Below are positions 25,459 to 34,444 of a stretch of 64,000 nt of DNA, in pieces (position 1 is the first letter of the stretch; each line of letters starts with the position of its first letter). The position numbers were made by a program, and so were the translations under genes. A model generated the notes under the pieces. That model was given only the letters and a program-made list of their open reading frames with translations, made no database searches and was not told the DNA's origin. Source of the stretch: Mesorhizobium sp. Pch-S (GTDB lineage Bacteria; Pseudomonadota; Alphaproteobacteria; Rhizobiales; Rhizobiaceae); contig NZ_CP029562.1 of assembly GCF_004136315.1 (NCBI RefSeq), positions 1,860,001 to 1,924,000 of the forward strand, in the 5' to 3' direction.

Positions 25459-26037
25459 CTAGCCCGCCGCGTGGAGATCGCGCGGGATCGCCTCACCCAC
25501 GGCAAAGCCCGAGAAGGCCACGTCAAAGCCCGGCCCCTGCGGTGAGCAGGCCATGACGCCGATCCGGGCCTCAGTCGCCGGGAACGGACACAGCCGCGCC
25601 ATCTGCCAGGCCATGTCGTCGACCGCATACTGGACGCGCACGGCGTCGTCGTGCCGGGTCAGGCGGATGCGGACCGGATCGGTCGACTTCGCAGCAGGCA
25701 GCGGAATGACGGACCAGTCCGAGACGCCGCGCGTGACGACGACGGAAAAGTGCATCATGCCGTCGGTGTATTCGATGCCTGCCTTGATCCAGTGTTCTTC
25801 GTCCAGCCGCAGGAAAAGGCCGGCCTGGTCATAGAGATCGGCATAGTCGCCGAGCACGGTCGCCTCAGCGGTGAAGTCGCCTGTCACCGGACAGATATAG
25901 GCATGGCCGCTGTCGCGGATGAAGCCGTAAAAAGTCTCGCGCCAGAAATCCGTATCCGGCTCCGTCCTGAGCTTCAGCGCAGCGGCATCGCCCGACCAGG
26001 ACTTGGGCTCGTTGAGCCAGGAAAACTGCGCTGCCAT
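25459..26037 (-). CDS. DUF1349 domain protein
   Basis: The 192-residue protein is a beta-sandwich, concanavalin-like DUF1349 family member, with FSWLNEPKSW near the start and AGLFLRLDEEHWIKAGIE near 95. The family resembles YeaH/regulation-of-enolase proteins and carbohydrate-binding sandwiches, but its function is not established. No signal peptide is seen. It has no close operon partner: 114 bases separate it from the VOC gene and 79 from the TetR gene. Confidence 0.8.
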   Translation of the reverse strand: MAAQFSWLNEPKSWSGDAAALKLRTEPDTDFWRETFYGFIRDSGHAYICPVTGDFTAEATVLGDYADLYDQAGLFLRLDEEHWIKAGIEYTDGMMHFSVVVTRGVSDWSVIPLPAAKSTDPVRIRLTRHDDAVRVQYAVDDMAWQMARLCPFPATEARIGVMACSPQGPGFDVAFSGFAVGEAIPRDLHAAG

Positions 26038-26116
26038 GAGTGAAGACCGTTCGCTTGGATGAAGGCGCGCCGGATGTCACGGACCGTCCGGCCGGGAGCC
26101 GGTCGACGGGCCTCGA

Positions 26117-26761
26117 TTAACTTCCGGCTGGTTTCTGGGTCTGGCAAGCCAGCGAAAGGAATTCGCACACCCTGTATTTCAGATTGGGCAATGCGTCCGG
26201 ATCCTCGTTGAGGAAATTCAGCAAGGCCGACTGGAACAGACCATCGAGTGCTGCGTAGGCCACCGGCGGCGATATGCTGGGCTCCTTGCCGCTCAAGGCA
26301 AATGCCCGCGAGATCACACGCCAGACCATCTGCTCGAGACTTTTGTCGATCTCGTTCACATCCGCGCGAAATGCGTCTTCGTAGAGTGCCTGCGCCCGCA
26401 GGTCATACCACAGGCGGTGAAGCAGAGCCTCTTCGCGCAGGGTCTGGACGAGCCCCTCGGCGAACCGGCTTTCAAGCTCCTGATAGGAGGTCGCATCAAG
26501 CACGATCTGGTCGTAACGCTTGACGCATTTTGCCTTGTACTCGCGTACGCAATAGGCAATCAGGTCGACCTTGTCGCTGAAATAGTAGTGGATGGCACCG
26601 TGGGAAAAGCGCGACTTCTGCGCGATTTCGCGCAGGCTGGTGCGCGCATAACCCATCTCCGCCAGTGTCTGAAGGGCCGCCTCGACCAATTCGGCCCGAC
26701 GCTCCAGATACTTATCCACCGGAGGTCGCCGCTCGGCACGCTGTCGCGGGGCAGTTTGCAT
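26117..26761 (-). CDS. TetR-family regulator of the polyester/CoA cluster
   Basis: The 214-residue protein has a TetR HTH (MGYARTSLREIAQKSRFSHG, about residues 36-55) and a helical ligand domain. It is the promoter-distal neighbour of the SDR-PhaZ-PhaC genes and probably controls this cluster in response to a CoA thioester or fatty acid-like ligand; this is inference from position. The ATG at 26761 is preferred to a TTG one codon earlier. A near-palindrome TTGCTTAAGTAA lies 43 bases upstream and may be its own operator. Confidence 0.83.
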   Translation of the reverse strand: MQTAPRQRAERRPPVDKYLERRAELVEAALQTLAEMGYARTSLREIAQKSRFSHGAIHYYFSDKVDLIAYCVREYKAKCVKRYDQIVLDATSYQELESRFAEGLVQTLREEALLHRLWYDLRAQALYEDAFRADVNEIDKSLEQMVWRVISRAFALSGKEPSISPPVAYAALDGLFQSALLNFLNEDPDALPNLKYRVCEFLSLACQTQKPAGS

Positions 26762-26803
26762 CAAAGGCCTTCATATCCAACTCTCTCGCGGCAATATGGT
26801 TTA

Positions 26804-26815
26804 TTGCTTAAGTAA
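26804..26815. promoter_or_regulatory. Possible TetR operator TTGCTTAAGTAA
   Basis: TTGCTTAAGTAA is palindromic at 10 of 12 positions and lies in the AT-rich 105-base gap between the SDR stop and the TetR start. A single copy only was seen. Confidence 0.35.
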
Positions 26816-26866
26816 GTTCAACGTGTTCGGCCGCTTTGCGACCGTGACATGTTGGCGTTTCCCGGA

Positions 26867-27691
26867 TCAGAACATGTAGCCGCCGCTGCAGACGAGCACC
26901 TGGCCGCTGACGTAGTTCGATTCCGGAATGCAGAACAGGTAGACCGCTCCCGCCGCTTCTTCCGGCGTGCCGGCGCGGCCGAGCGGGATGCCGGCTTCCA
27001 TCGCCTTCATCACATCGGGATTGACCCCCACCTTGATGTCCTTGCCTTCGATCTTGATCGCGCCGGCGCCGCCGGCGACTTCGGTCAGGCGGGTCCTGAT
27101 CAGACCGAAGGCGACGGAATTCACGTCGACCTTGTAGCGCCCCCACTCCTTCGCCATGACCTTGGTCATGCCGTTGACGCCGGCCTTGGCTGCGCCATAG
27201 CCCAGTTGGCCGGCATTGCCGCCGACGCCGGCAAGCGAGGAGATGTTGACGACCTTGCGGAAAACCTCGCGGCCCTCCTCGGCTTCCTTCCTGGCCGCCA
27301 GCCGGATGAAATCCGACGCCGCACGCAGCACGCGAAACGGCGCGGTCATGTGAACGTCGATCATGGCGTACCATTGTTCGTCGGTCATCTTGCCGACCGT
27401 GTTGTCCCATGTGTAGCCGGCATTGTTGACGATGATGTCGATGCCGCCTAGTGCGTCGAGAGCCGTCTTCACCAGGCGATCGCCGAAGTCGGACTCCGTC
27501 ACCGAGCCGACGCAGGCAACCGCTCCGGTGCCCAGCAGCTTCACCGCCTCGACCGTTTCCTCGGCCAGGGAAGCATCGAGATCGTTGATGACGATGCTGG
27601 CGCCCTCATTTGCCAGCTTCAAGGCGATCTCGCGGCCGATCCCGCGGCCGGAACCTGTAATCAGCGCGACCTTGCCATCAAGCTTTCCCAT
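26867..27691 (-). CDS. Short-chain dehydrogenase, 3-oxoacyl/hydroxyacyl type
   Basis: The 274-residue SDR has TGSGRGIG (about 12-19), NNAG near 90, catalytic NISS and YGAAK. An extra segment around 125-140 (RLAARKEAEEGREVF) is typical of the MFE-2-like hydroxyacyl-CoA dehydrogenase group. It would oxidise or reduce a 3-hydroxyacyl intermediate with NAD(P). GGGAGGGACAACA fixes the ATG at 27691; the upstream ATG at 27706 lacks a site. Its start overlaps the PhaZ-like gene end by 14 bases, so it is in the same operon. Confidence 0.85.
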   Translation of the reverse strand: MGKLDGKVALITGSGRGIGREIALKLANEGASIVINDLDASLAEETVEAVKLLGTGAVACVGSVTESDFGDRLVKTALDALGGIDIIVNNAGYTWDNTVGKMTDEQWYAMIDVHMTAPFRVLRAASDFIRLAARKEAEEGREVFRKVVNISSLAGVGGNAGQLGYGAAKAGVNGMTKVMAKEWGRYKVDVNSVAFGLIRTRLTEVAGGAGAIKIEGKDIKVGVNPDVMKAMEAGIPLGRAGTPEEAAGAVYLFCIPESNYVSGQVLVCSGGYMF

Positions 27692-28571
27692 TGTTGTCCC
27701 TCCCATTGGTGTCCAGGAATTCGCGAACCGCTTTGGCGGCCTCCTCCGCGCTCGAGATCAGAAACAGATGACCATCGTTGAGAACACGCAGGCGGCTGTC
27801 GCGGATCAGCATCGAGAGGACGCGTGCATTGGCGAGCGGAACGACCGGATCGTCGTCACCGGCCAACACCAGCGTCGGCTGCGCGAGCAGCGGAAGCCAG
27901 GGCATGCTGGTCCAGCCCAGCAGCGCCAGCTGCTGGTAGAGATAGCCGCGGCGGCTCGTCGTTCGAAACTCCTCGACCAGCAGCTGTTCGGTGCGCGCCT
28001 TGCCTCCATAGATCTCGCCGGCGATCTGCTTGCGGTAGCCGGCGTCATTGAACCGCCTCGGGGTCATGAATTTCGACAGCACCGACAGCCTTGGCGGAAC
28101 CATCAGCATGCCCTGTGAGGTTGCCGCGAGAACCAGCTTGCGGCAGCGGCGCGGATTCTGCAGCGCGAACTGCTGCGCCAGGGCACCGCCCCAGGAAACA
28201 CCCAGCACATCCACCCGGCCATAACCCAGCTGGTCGAGGACACCCGATGCCAGCATGGACAGCATCCACAGGCGGTAAGGCAGGATCGTCGCTTCGGACT
28301 TTCCCGAACCCGGCACGTCGAAGGCGATGATCTCGCGGTCGACGAGCGCATCAGCGAAAGGCATCAGCATCTCCAGGCTGGCGCCAATGCCGTTCAGCAG
28401 CAGCAGCGGGGTCCTGGCCTTGCCAGGACACGGCCAGACGGCGACACGGATGCTCTTGCCGAAAACCCTGAGCTGGCGCGACGACATCTCGCGCCTGCCG
28501 GTGCCGGCAACCGGGCGGTCAGAGGCTGTCTCATTCCTGCGCCGCAAGGTCTCATCCACGCTCATGAACAT
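27678..28571 (-). CDS. Alpha/beta hydrolase like intracellular mcl-PHA depolymerase PhaZ
   Basis: The 297-residue alpha/beta hydrolase closely recalls pseudomonad PhaZ: LLNGIGASLEM near residue 58, IIAFDVPGSGKS near 81, lipase box GVSWGGA with S126, LVLAGDDDPVVPL near 225 and the His in NDGHLFLI near 255. PhaZ releases 3-hydroxyacids from stored polyhydroxyalkanoate granules. It directly follows the polymerase gene and overlaps it by 20 bases, as in the pseudomonad phaC1-phaZ pair. The start is either ATG 28571 or ATG 28565; the ribosome site is weak. Other ester substrates remain possible. Confidence 0.78.
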   Translation of the reverse strand: MFMSVDETLRRRNETASDRPVAGTGRREMSSRQLRVFGKSIRVAVWPCPGKARTPLLLLNGIGASLEMLMPFADALVDREIIAFDVPGSGKSEATILPYRLWMLSMLASGVLDQLGYGRVDVLGVSWGGALAQQFALQNPRRCRKLVLAATSQGMLMVPPRLSVLSKFMTPRRFNDAGYRKQIAGEIYGGKARTEQLLVEEFRTTSRRGYLYQQLALLGWTSMPWLPLLAQPTLVLAGDDDPVVPLANARVLSMLIRDSRLRVLNDGHLFLISSAEEAAKAVREFLDTNGRDNNGKA

Positions 28572-30279
28572 AGGTCCCGGGTGCGGCACATAGTGGGGGG
28601 AATTCGGCGTTGCCTTCCGCTCGTGGCGCGCCAACCATCTTGCCGGCGCGGGCGGAGGTCCATGCAACGCCATGATCCCACCAGCTGCCGGCGTGTTTTT
28701 CCGCGGTCGTCAGCCACTCTTCCGCCGACTCCGGTTTGTTCTCGTTGGTGAAGAAGCTGGCCCTCGGGTTTCCCGGCGGCGAGACGATGGTCTGGATATG
28801 GCCGCTGTTGCCGAGCACGAACTGGCTGCGCTCCCCCAGGAGCCGGGCGCTGCGATAGACACTCTGCCAGACGCAGAGATGGTCGTTGGCGGCGCCCAGG
28901 ACATAGCTGTCGATGTCGAGCTGCGACACCGGCGCGATCGCGGTGCCGCGCACTTCCATCGCGCCGTCCTCAAGGAACGGATTCGCGTCCACGAAGGCCG
29001 AAAAATCATGGTTGAACTGCGCGGTCATGCCAGTCCCGTCGCCGTTCCAGTAAAGCACGTCGAAAGCAGCAGGCGTGGTGCCCATCAGATAGTTGGAGAC
29101 CCAGTAATTCCAGATCAGGTCGTTGGGCCGCAGCATGGCAAACAGCAGCGTGAACTCGTTGGCGCTGATCCGCTTGTTGCGACTCACCTTGCGCACCACC
29201 TTGCGGGCCATCTCGTTGCGCGGCTCGGCAAAGGCACTGAGCGACGGTGCCTGCGCCATCGCCTTGGTGTCGAGCGGCGAGACGACCAGCAGCAGGCTGT
29301 TGATCCTGCGGGTCTTCCTGGCGGCATAATAACCGGCAAGCGAGACGGCGACGGGGCCGGCACCGCACACCGCCCACAGATTGACATCGTTCGAACCGGT
29401 GATGGCGGACGCGGTGCCGATGGCGGTGTCGATCGCGTCCTGATACTCGCCCATGCCCCAGCGATCATGCCGCTTCTGCGGATTGCGCCAGGCCAGCATG
29501 AAAACGGTGTGGCCGCTCCGGATGTAGTGCTCGATGATCGAGCGACCCGGCGCGATATCGAAGATGTAGAACTTGTTGACGATGGAAGGCACGATGACGA
29601 TCGGGCGCTCATGCACCTTTTCGGTCTGCGCCCGATACTGGATCAGTTCGAACATCTCCGTGCGCAGCACGACCGAGCCCGGCGACACAGCCAGGTTTTC
29701 GCCGACCCTGAACGCGCTGTCATCGACCTGCGATGGAATCGGGCGCAGCTTTGCGATGTCCCCGGCCAGGTTCCTTGCCCCACGCACCAGGCTGGCACCA
29801 CCGGATTCGACGGCCGCACGCAACGCTGCCGGATTGCCGAACAGGCTGTTGGTCGGAGCACCGGCCTCGACGAGCTGGTCGAGCAGGAAACGCTCCTTTT
29901 CGTTCAGCGCGACGTCCGCGAAACCCTTCAGCGCGGAGCGCCAGGCGAGATAGCCCTGAAGCAGTCCGGCATAGAACAGGTTCTCGGTGTAGGCCTTGTC
30001 GCTGAACCTGCGGTCACCCTGCTCGGGTTCCCGTTTCTCCGCGGTTCCGGTGGCGATCCTGGCGATATCGGTCCAGAAATCCAGCGTCGCCCTGCCAAGT
30101 GCCATCGGCTGGCGCGCCGCCCGGAAGACCATGTCGATCGCGGTGCCATACAGGTCGGACGGCAGGAAATCGCCGGTCACATTCTGGCCGAGCGCACTGT
30201 CGATCGTTCGCCTGACCTGCTCGCTGGCCGTCCCGCTGTCGTTGGCCGGCCCGGCCTGTGCCCGCTTGCCGGGGCTCAT
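28552..30279 (-). CDS. Class II-like polyhydroxyalkanoate synthase
   Basis: The 575-residue enzyme would polymerise 3-hydroxyacyl-CoA into storage polyester. It has the PhaC N-terminal domain followed by the alpha/beta hydrolase core. The expected triad is present: C305 in AVCGAG, D466 in NDHL and H494 in SGHIQ. The lipase-like box is normally GxCxGG, but here its first Gly is Ala and the last pair is AG. NYWVSNYLMG and AFDVLYWNGDGT match class II (pseudomonad) synthases more than the class I enzymes usual in rhizobia. The ATG at 30279 overlaps the ligase stop by four bases, and it precedes the PhaZ-like gene. Confidence 0.85.
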   Translation of the reverse strand: MSPGKRAQAGPANDSGTASEQVRRTIDSALGQNVTGDFLPSDLYGTAIDMVFRAARQPMALGRATLDFWTDIARIATGTAEKREPEQGDRRFSDKAYTENLFYAGLLQGYLAWRSALKGFADVALNEKERFLLDQLVEAGAPTNSLFGNPAALRAAVESGGASLVRGARNLAGDIAKLRPIPSQVDDSAFRVGENLAVSPGSVVLRTEMFELIQYRAQTEKVHERPIVIVPSIVNKFYIFDIAPGRSIIEHYIRSGHTVFMLAWRNPQKRHDRWGMGEYQDAIDTAIGTASAITGSNDVNLWAVCGAGPVAVSLAGYYAARKTRRINSLLLVVSPLDTKAMAQAPSLSAFAEPRNEMARKVVRKVSRNKRISANEFTLLFAMLRPNDLIWNYWVSNYLMGTTPAAFDVLYWNGDGTGMTAQFNHDFSAFVDANPFLEDGAMEVRGTAIAPVSQLDIDSYVLGAANDHLCVWQSVYRSARLLGERSQFVLGNSGHIQTIVSPPGNPRASFFTNENKPESAEEWLTTAEKHAGSWWDHGVAWTSARAGKMVGAPRAEGNAEFPPLCAAPGTYVHERG

Positions 30280-32294
30280 GCGGATGCCTCCGCCCGCCAT
30301 TGATAGTCGGTGGACGACCTTGCGAACTCGACGAAATAGGCAAGCGCGTCCGGGTTCGCCATCGCATCGCGGCTCGCCGCCTTGCCGGGTTCCCAGCCCA
30401 TCAGGATCTTGCGGATCGGCACTTCCATCTTCTTGCCGGTCAGCGTGTAGGGTACGGCGTCGATCGCGTAGATCCTGTCCGGCACGTGCCGTGGGCTGTA
30501 GTCCTGCCTGAGCCGCTTGTTGATGCCGGCGCGGATCTCGTCGGACATCTCGAAGCCAGGTTTGAGTTTGACGAAGAGCGGCATGAAGAAATTGCCGCCG
30601 GGCAGTTCGCAGCACACGATCAGGCTGTCGGCCACCTCCGGCTGCTGTTCGACGGAGCGATAGATCTCGGCCGTGCCGATGCGGACGCCGTAGCGGTTCA
30701 GCGTCGAGTCCGAACGGCCATAGATGTAGCAGCCGCCGCGCTGGTTGATCTTCAGGAAGTCGCCGTGACGCCAGACCCCGGCAAACACGTCGAAGTAGGA
30801 TTCGTGGTAGCGCTTGCCGTCGGCATCGTTCCAGAATTTCACCGGCATCGACGGAAAAGGACTGGTGACGACCAGCTCACCCACCTCGTCCACCAGCTCC
30901 CTGCCGTCATCGCCCCAGGAGCGCACATCCATGCCCAGCATGCGGGTCTGGATTTCACCGGCATGGACAGGCAGGCTCGGTGCCGCCCCGACGAAGCCCG
31001 AGCAGATCTCGGTGCCACCGGACTGCGACGTAACCCAGAGATCCTCCTTCACGCCCTTGTAGAACCAGGCGAAGGTTTCCGGCGTCGAAGGAGCGCCCGC
31101 CGCCATTACGCATTCCAGCGCCGACAGGTCGAATTTCCTGCCCGGTTCCAGCCCGGCCTTTTCCATGATCTGCACGAAGGTCGGGCTGGCGCCGAACATC
31201 GTCGCCCCGGTATCGGCGGCAAGCTTCCACAGGAAATCCGTTTCGGGGTGAGCGGGATTGCCGTCATAAAGCGTGGCGGACGAGCCGGTCAGGAGCGCGG
31301 CCACCAGAAGGTTGAACATCATCCAGCCCGTCGTCGAATAGAAGAACATGTTCGATCCGGGCTTGAGATCGAGCTGGAAGTGCATGAGTTTCAGGTGCTC
31401 GACCAGCACACCGACATGGCTGTGCACGATCGCCTTCGGCAGGCCCGTCGTCCCCGACGAGAACAGGATCCAGATCGGATGGTCGTGGCCCACGCGCTCG
31501 AATTCGAAATCGGCGCGCGACGGCGCCTGGATATCCATCAGCGCCTGCCAGTCGGTGACATTGTCGACGCCCTCAAGCCGGGCATCGCGATCGAGATAGG
31601 GCAGCCAGATCACGTGCTCCAGCGTCGGCAGCGCATCGGTGATCGACTTGACGTCGCCGCGCCGATCGAAGTCCTTGCCGCCAAAACGGTAACCGTCCGC
31701 AGCGAAGATCAGCTTCGGCTCGATCTGCGCGAAACGCTCGATCACGGTCTTCACGCCGAATTCCGGTGCCGCGCTCGACCAGATCGCGCCGATGGCGATG
31801 ACCGCGATCATCGCTACCGCCGTCTCGGGCAGGTTCGGCATATAGGAAACCACGCGGTCCCCAGGCTTCACACCCAGCCTGCGCAGCTGCGTCGCCAGCT
31901 TGCGCACGTCATTGCCGAGCTCGGTCCATCCCATCCGCCCAAGCGGCCGGGTCTCCGAGAGGTGATGGAAGGCAACGTCGCCCGGCCGCGCCTTCGTCTC
32001 GTAGCGCAGGAGATGTTCGGCATAATTGACCGTCGATCCCTCGAACCATTTCGCGCCCGGCATCCTTCGACTGTCCAGCACCTGCGCGTAAGGCGTGCCC
32101 GACTGGACGTCGAAATAGTCCCAGATGCTTGCCCAGAATGCTTCGATCTCGGTGACCGACCATTGCCGCAGCGGTTCGTATTCGGTGAAATCGAGACCGC
32201 GCTCCGTCTTCAGCCACTGCATGTACGCATGCAGGTTGGAGCGTTCGACGAACGCCTGCTTCGGCGTCCACAACAATTCGCCTTCACTGACCAT
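30276..32294 (-). CDS. Acetoacetyl-CoA synthetase-like acyl-CoA ligase
   Basis: The 672-residue AMP-forming ligase matches the AacS type, which activates acetoacetate or a similar 3-oxo acid with ATP and CoA. The N-terminal ACAS region has AKWFEGSTVNYAEHLL, the P-loop is LFSSGTTGLPKAIVHSH near 265-281, and GRSDSTLNRYGVRIGTAEIY lies near 555. The C-terminal catalytic Lys is in LTGKKMEVP near 630. GGGAGGTGGAA fixes the ATG at 32294. It begins a tight run with phaC and phaZ, so the product may feed reduction and polymerisation, or in reverse use acids released from polymer. Confidence 0.87.
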   Translation of the reverse strand: MVSEGELLWTPKQAFVERSNLHAYMQWLKTERGLDFTEYEPLRQWSVTEIEAFWASIWDYFDVQSGTPYAQVLDSRRMPGAKWFEGSTVNYAEHLLRYETKARPGDVAFHHLSETRPLGRMGWTELGNDVRKLATQLRRLGVKPGDRVVSYMPNLPETAVAMIAVIAIGAIWSSAAPEFGVKTVIERFAQIEPKLIFAADGYRFGGKDFDRRGDVKSITDALPTLEHVIWLPYLDRDARLEGVDNVTDWQALMDIQAPSRADFEFERVGHDHPIWILFSSGTTGLPKAIVHSHVGVLVEHLKLMHFQLDLKPGSNMFFYSTTGWMMFNLLVAALLTGSSATLYDGNPAHPETDFLWKLAADTGATMFGASPTFVQIMEKAGLEPGRKFDLSALECVMAAGAPSTPETFAWFYKGVKEDLWVTSQSGGTEICSGFVGAAPSLPVHAGEIQTRMLGMDVRSWGDDGRELVDEVGELVVTSPFPSMPVKFWNDADGKRYHESYFDVFAGVWRHGDFLKINQRGGCYIYGRSDSTLNRYGVRIGTAEIYRSVEQQPEVADSLIVCCELPGGNFFMPLFVKLKPGFEMSDEIRAGINKRLRQDYSPRHVPDRIYAIDAVPYTLTGKKMEVPIRKILMGWEPGKAASRDAMANPDALAYFVEFARSSTDYQWRAEASA

Positions 32295-32344
32295 TTCCAC
32301 CTCCCACGGATTCCGATGTTGCTGGCACCGCGTTCATGGCGACC

Positions 32345-33106
32345 TCAGGCAATCATTCCGCCGTCCACCACCAGGTCACTGCCCGTGATGTAGCTGGCTT
32401 CACTGGAGGCGAGGAAAAGGACACAGTTGGCTATCTCGCCGGGTTCAGCGAAACGACCCATCGGGATGCGGGCCAGCGAGCGTCCGGCGAAGGCCTCCGC
32501 CTCCGCTGGATCGAGTGCGGCGAGCGCATCAGCCACCATCTGCGTGCCGGCGAAACCGGGGCTCACCGTGTTGACGCGGATGCCATAGCCGCTCCGCGCG
32601 CAGTGGATCGCGGCCGAGCGGGTGAACATGCGGACCGCGCCCTTGCTCGCATTGTATGCCGGCAAACCGGGATCGCCGACCATGCCCTCCACCGAAGCGA
32701 TGTGGACGATCGATCCTCCCCTGCCTTTCATCCGGGCGATCGCAGCCTTGGTGCCAAGGTAGATGCCGTTGAGGTTGATGTTGATGGTGCGATTCCACTC
32801 GGCGTCCGAGATATCCTCGACGCTCGCGATCGAGCCGACACCGGCGCTCGAGACGAGAACGTCGAGGGGACCGAACGCCTTTTCCGTTGCATCCAGCGCG
32901 GCATCCCAGGCCCTGGCATCCGTCACGTCCAGTCTGTGAAAGGCGGCTTTGTCGCCGAGCGTGCCGGCGGAGGCTTCGCCGCCGGCCACATCGATGTCGG
33001 CGATCATCACCTTGGCACCTTCGCGCACCAGCGCCTCCGCCGAGGCCAGACCGAGGCCCTTGGCTCCGCCGGTCACGATCGCCACCTTGTCCTGAACGCG
33101 TCCCAT
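32345..33106 (-). CDS. Short-chain dehydrogenase/reductase
   Basis: The 253-residue classical SDR has TGGAKGLGLAS (about 11-21), SSAGVGS near 88, and YNASK with catalytic Tyr and Lys near 151-155. Similar enzymes act on 3-hydroxyacyl chains, secondary alcohols or steroids. It lies 50 bases upstream of the ligase and 37 bases after the thiolase on the same strand. It is one of three distinct SDRs in the cluster, suggesting several sequential redox steps on a cyclic or branched compound. Confidence 0.85.
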   Translation of the reverse strand: MGRVQDKVAIVTGGAKGLGLASAEALVREGAKVMIADIDVAGGEASAGTLGDKAAFHRLDVTDARAWDAALDATEKAFGPLDVLVSSAGVGSIASVEDISDAEWNRTININLNGIYLGTKAAIARMKGRGGSIVHIASVEGMVGDPGLPAYNASKGAVRMFTRSAAIHCARSGYGIRVNTVSPGFAGTQMVADALAALDPAEAEAFAGRSLARIPMGRFAEPGEIANCVLFLASSEASYITGSDLVVDGGMIA

Positions 33107-33143
33107 GTCTCCTCCCTTTGGATGTCTTGCCGTCGTTTCCGTC

Positions 33144-34325
33144 TCAGCTCACCTTCTCGAACAGCGTGACCACGCAGGCGCCGCCCAGGCCCAGATTGTG
33201 CTGCAGGGCCAGACGCGCGCCCTCCACCTGACGCGCACCGGCGATGCCGCGCAGTTGCGCGGTCAGTTCGGCGCATTGCGCCAGTCCGGTGGCACCCAGG
33301 GGATGCCCCTTGGACAGGAGACCGCCGGACGGGTTGACGACGACGGCGCCGCCATAGGTGTTGTCGTTGTCGCTGACGAGCCTTTCGGCCTCGCCAGGAC
33401 CACACAGGCCGAGCGCCTCGTAGGTGATCAGTTCGTTGTGGGCAAAGCAGTCGTGCAGTTCGATGACGTCGACGTCGCGTGGATCGATGCCCGCCTGGTC
33501 GTAGACCTGCCGCGCCGCCATCCGCGCCATTCCCGCTCCGACCACGTCACGCATGTCGCGCGTCGCCGGATCGATTGCCGGATCCGTCGTCATGACCTGA
33601 GCCGAGATCACCACGCTCATGTCGAGCCCGTGCCTGCGGGCGAATGCGGGCGAGCACAGGAGGCTCGCCGCAGCACCGCATGTCGGCGGGCAGGCCATGA
33701 GACGGGTCATCACCCCGTCCCACAACATGGGCGAAGCCATGACGTCTTCCACGCTCAGGGGCCTGCGGAAAATCGCCATCGGATTGTGTTCGGCGTGACG
33801 GCTGGCCTTGGCCCTGATGCTGGCAAAGGTTTCCAGTCTGGTTCCGTACTGCCGCATATGCGCCAGACCAGCGCCGCCGAAATAGCGGATCGCTATCGGA
33901 AGTTCCGCGTGGCCAGCCAGCCTGTCGGCCTCCTCGTCGAACAGATCGAACGGGCTTTCGCGGTCGGTGAAGACATTGCCGATGGCGCCCGGACGCATCT
34001 GCTCGAAACCAACCGCCAACGCGCACTCGACCGCGCCGCTCGCCACGGCCTGCCGTGCCAGGAAGAGAGCCGTCGAGCCCGTCGCGCAATTGTTGTTCAC
34101 GTTGAAGATGGGGATTGCCGTCATGCCTGCCTGGTAGACGACGCGCTGCCCCGCGCAGCTGTCGCCATAGACGTAACCGGCATAGGCCTGCTGGACGACA
34201 TCGTAGGACAGGCCCGCATCCTGCAGGCACAGGGCAATTGCCTCTGCGCCCATGCGCACATAGCTGTCGCCGGCATCCGGCTTCCTGAAGGGGATTGCTC
34301 CAACCCCCGCAACGACGACCTGCAT
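33144..34325 (-). CDS. SCP2-type thiolase / acetyl-CoA acetyltransferase
   Basis: The 393-residue thiolase of the SCP-x or lipid-transfer branch has the nucleophile C80 in NNNCATGS, HDCFAHNE near 298 and GHPLGATG near 350. It cleaves a 3-oxoacyl-CoA with CoA. This branch often serves sterol or branched-chain side-chain degradation. The ATG at 34325 starts MQVVVAG; a longer in-frame reading to 34433 crosses a hairpin and is rejected. It lies with SDRs and a CoA ligase, completing a beta-oxidation-like set except for an obvious acyl-CoA dehydrogenase or enoyl-CoA hydratase. Confidence 0.87.
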   Translation of the reverse strand: MQVVVAGVGAIPFRKPDAGDSYVRMGAEAIALCLQDAGLSYDVVQQAYAGYVYGDSCAGQRVVYQAGMTAIPIFNVNNNCATGSTALFLARQAVASGAVECALAVGFEQMRPGAIGNVFTDRESPFDLFDEEADRLAGHAELPIAIRYFGGAGLAHMRQYGTRLETFASIRAKASRHAEHNPMAIFRRPLSVEDVMASPMLWDGVMTRLMACPPTCGAAASLLCSPAFARRHGLDMSVVISAQVMTTDPAIDPATRDMRDVVGAGMARMAARQVYDQAGIDPRDVDVIELHDCFAHNELITYEALGLCGPGEAERLVSDNDNTYGGAVVVNPSGGLLSKGHPLGATGLAQCAELTAQLRGIAGARQVEGARLALQHNLGLGGACVVTLFEKVS

Positions 34326-34400
34326 GGACACGGCATCTCCCTGACGCTTGGCGAACAGCCGAGCGCTCCTCCAATCGGCCGGCTCTTTCTGGAAACAAGG

Positions 34401-34425
34401 GGCTGACGACGTATCGCCGTCAGCC
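34401..34425 (-). terminator. Hairpin between DUF5938 and thiolase genes
   Basis: GGCTGACG and CGTCAGCC form an 8-bp stem with a nine-base loop, in the 119-base gap between two same-strand genes. It may reduce transcription into the thiolase and later genes. Confidence 0.45.
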
Positions 34426-34444
34426 AGGGTCACGGTCTCTTGCG

